From Parcubacteria group bacterium Gr01-1014_72 (GTDB taxonomy: Bacteria; Patescibacteriota; Minisyncoccia; Phycocordibacterales; VMFH01): a DNA stretch of 6,094 nt. Position numbers and translations under genes: made by a program. The stretch is from positions 1 through 6,094 of the forward strand of contig VMFH01000035.1 in NCBI GenBank assembly GCA_007375925.1, read 5' to 3'. Below, piece by piece: positions 5,539-6,094 of this stretch. The number at the start of each line of letters is the position of its first letter. The first letter of the stretch is position 1. Below the pieces are notes generated by a model, which saw only the letters and a program-made list of their open reading frames with translations, searched no databases and was not told the DNA's origin.

Positions 5539-5778
5539 CTAGATCAACCCCGCTTTCTTGAGGGTGGCGTACGGACCATTTTTTTGGATAGTTTTCAGTG
5601 CATTTGCAGTAAGCGTGAACCGCATGCTCTTCTTGAGCTCCGGAATATAGATCCGCTTCTTTTGGAAGTTTGGGTACTTGCGGACGCGGCCAGTTGGGTT
5701 GAACTGCGTCGCGCGAGTGCGGTTTGAGTACCCGCCGCCGATAATTGATTTCTTTTTTGTGATGGGACAGATGCGCAT
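5539..5778 (-). CDS. rpmB: Large ribosomal subunit protein bL28
   Basis: bL28 is a small basic protein of the 50S subunit. The 79-residue product starts MRICPITKKK, followed by GGGYSNRTRATQFNPTG (about 14-30), the characteristic KYPNFQKKRIYIPE (34-47) and MRFTLTANALKTIQKNG (52-68), ending AGLI. Length and basic composition are normal for the family. I start at the ATG at 5778. A longer in-frame reading to 5814 (MFHASRFMLRDT) is rejected because it consists of the repeat palindrome and the family begins with this short M-x-x-C-x-(I/V)-T segment. The nearest plausible promoter is the symmetric -10 element at 5863-5872. That would place the whole palindrome in the rpmB leader. No Shine-Dalgarno is visible before the ATG. 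Confidence 0.95.
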   Translation of the reverse strand: MRICPITKKKSIIGGGYSNRTRATQFNPTGRVRKYPNFQKKRIYIPELKKSMRFTLTANALKTIQKNGPYATLKKAGLI

Positions 5779-5787
5779 AGTATCACG

Positions 5788-5853
5788 AAGCATGAAGCGT
5801 GAAGCATGGAACATTCGATGGGATTTTTGTTCCAGGCTTCATGTTTCAAGTTT
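5788..5853. repeat. Large imperfect inverted repeat built from heptamer units
   Basis: The 26-nt left arm (5788-5813) can pair with the right arm (5828-5853) around a 14-nt loop. I count 21 Watson-Crick pairs, 3 G-T wobbles and 2 mismatches; the inner GGAACA/TGTTCC part is perfect. The left arm contains GAAGCAT, GAAGCGT, GAAGCAT in tandem, and the complement of the right arm has related 7-nt units (AAACTTG, AAACATG, AAGCCTG). The right arm and next base (5838-5854) match 17 bases of the tract within rnhA. It resembles a short non-autonomous palindromic repeat element; no target-site duplication was recognised. Confidence 0.8.
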
Positions 5854-5862
5854 TAGGAGGGA

Positions 5863-5872
5863 ATGATATCAT
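5863..5872. promoter_or_regulatory. Symmetric -10 element between rpmB and the M50 gene
   Basis: ATGATATCAT is a perfect 10-bp palindrome, so both strands read TGA plus TATCAT, an extended -10 box. Rightward, a start near 5879 would give the M50 gene a leader of about 6 nt. Leftward, a start near 5856 would give rpmB a leader of about 78 nt that includes the complete palindrome at 5788-5853. Symmetric -10 sequences driving divergent transcription are an established phenomenon; its use here is inferred. Confidence 0.45.
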
Positions 5873-5884
5873 GGCGAAATCTCC

Positions 5885-6094
5885 ATGGCAATAGACACCA
5901 TTTTTTCAGTCCTCGTCCTCGTCATGTCCGTCGTCGTGCACGAGGTGTCGCATGGGTACGCGGCGCTCGCGCTCGGCGATACGACAGCGCGCGATGAAGG
6001 GCGGCTGACGCTCAATCCCTTGAAGCACCTTGACCCGGTGGGTTCGGTTGCGCTCCCGCTTCTCCTTGCGCTCGCTCGTTCCCCCATCATGTTC
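5885..6094 (+). CDS. Site-2 protease family (M50) membrane metallopeptidase, N-terminal part (3' end outside window)
   Basis: M50 peptidases cut transmembrane segments inside the membrane, for example in regulated signalling. The 70 residues present begin with a hydrophobic helix (about 4-18) that runs straight into the zinc motif HEVSHG (19-24), with H19, E20 and H23 as the HExxH triad. Then come YAALALGD, TLNPLKHLDPVG (42-53) and a second hydrophobic helix SVALPLLLALA. The short N-terminus before HExxH and the LNPxxHxDPxG motif fit the compact bacterial group often annotated as site-2 protease family protein rather than RseP with PDZ domains, which cannot be excluded because the rest is missing. 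The start is fixed by an in-frame TGA at 5864 with no other start codon between. An AGGAGG at 5855 serves a different frame (ATG at 5871, seven codons). Confidence 0.9.
   Translation, partial: MAIDTIFSVLVLVMSVVVHEVSHGYAALALGDTTARDEGRLTLNPLKHLDPVGSVALPLLLALARSPIMF

Noticed and set aside
5779..5814. Longer bL28 start at 5814
   Set aside because: The added residues are translated repeat sequence and bL28 starts at the M-R-I-C position.
5871..5894. Seven-codon frame after AGGAGG, ending over the M50 start codon
   Set aside because: It could be a leader peptide coupling translation, but the AGGAGG lies upstream of the -10 box and would not be in the predicted transcript. The evidence is too thin to annotate.

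Overview
The window reads as a stretch of bacterial chromosome, most probably from a Patescibacteria/CPR lineage (Parcubacteria-like). This is inference from several traits together: a RecJ with KGSCRS and GGHAQAGGF motifs and an RPSLLG variant of the usual HPG motif, an RNase HI with a C-terminal viroplasmin-type domain, a ComEC whose channel and metallo-beta-lactamase parts are separate genes, start codons lying only 6-12 nt after extended -10 boxes with no Shine-Dalgarno, and short heptameric repeats. TGA ends several genes (recJ, toxin, rnhA, sod) and never appears inside one, so the standard bacterial code fits and TGA is not recoded to glycine. No rRNA, tRNA, CRISPR array or insertion sequence was seen.

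Layout, left to right. The 3' part of recJ (+, cut by the window edge) is followed by a two-gene RelBE/ParE-like toxin-antitoxin pair (+) with its own promoter, then rnhA (+), which carries two heptamer-repeat tracts inside its reading frame. The 237-nt gap from 2190 to 2426 holds a probable 42-residue membrane peptide on the minus strand with a promoter and ribosome-binding site, and the promoter of the next gene. Then come the ComEC membrane/OB part (+), an Fe/Mn-family superoxide dismutase on the minus strand that overlaps the comEC 3' end by 35 bp, and the membrane-anchored metallo-beta-lactamase (ComEC C-terminal-like) protein (+). A 67-nt gap with a weak hairpin separates this from rpmB (bL28, -). 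A large imperfect palindrome and a symmetric -10 element lie between rpmB and the start of a site-2 protease (M50) gene (+), which runs off the right edge.

Functional reading. RecJ, RNase HI, the ComEC channel and the ComEC-like hydrolase all concern nucleic-acid processing: 5'-3' single-strand degradation, RNA:DNA hybrid removal, DNA import, and probable degradation of the non-imported strand. The two ComEC halves probably work together although they are separately transcribed and have an oppositely oriented sod between them. The toxin-antitoxin pair, sod and rpmB look like independent units. Most plus-strand genes appear to have their own promoter almost touching the start codon, which points to short or leaderless mRNAs rather than one long operon.

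The most unusual signals are the heptamer-repeat tracts inside the rnhA coding sequence, one of which shares 17 identical bases with the intergenic palindrome at the right end, and the comEC / sod / MBL arrangement. I did not find evidence for a wholly new defence or mobile system.
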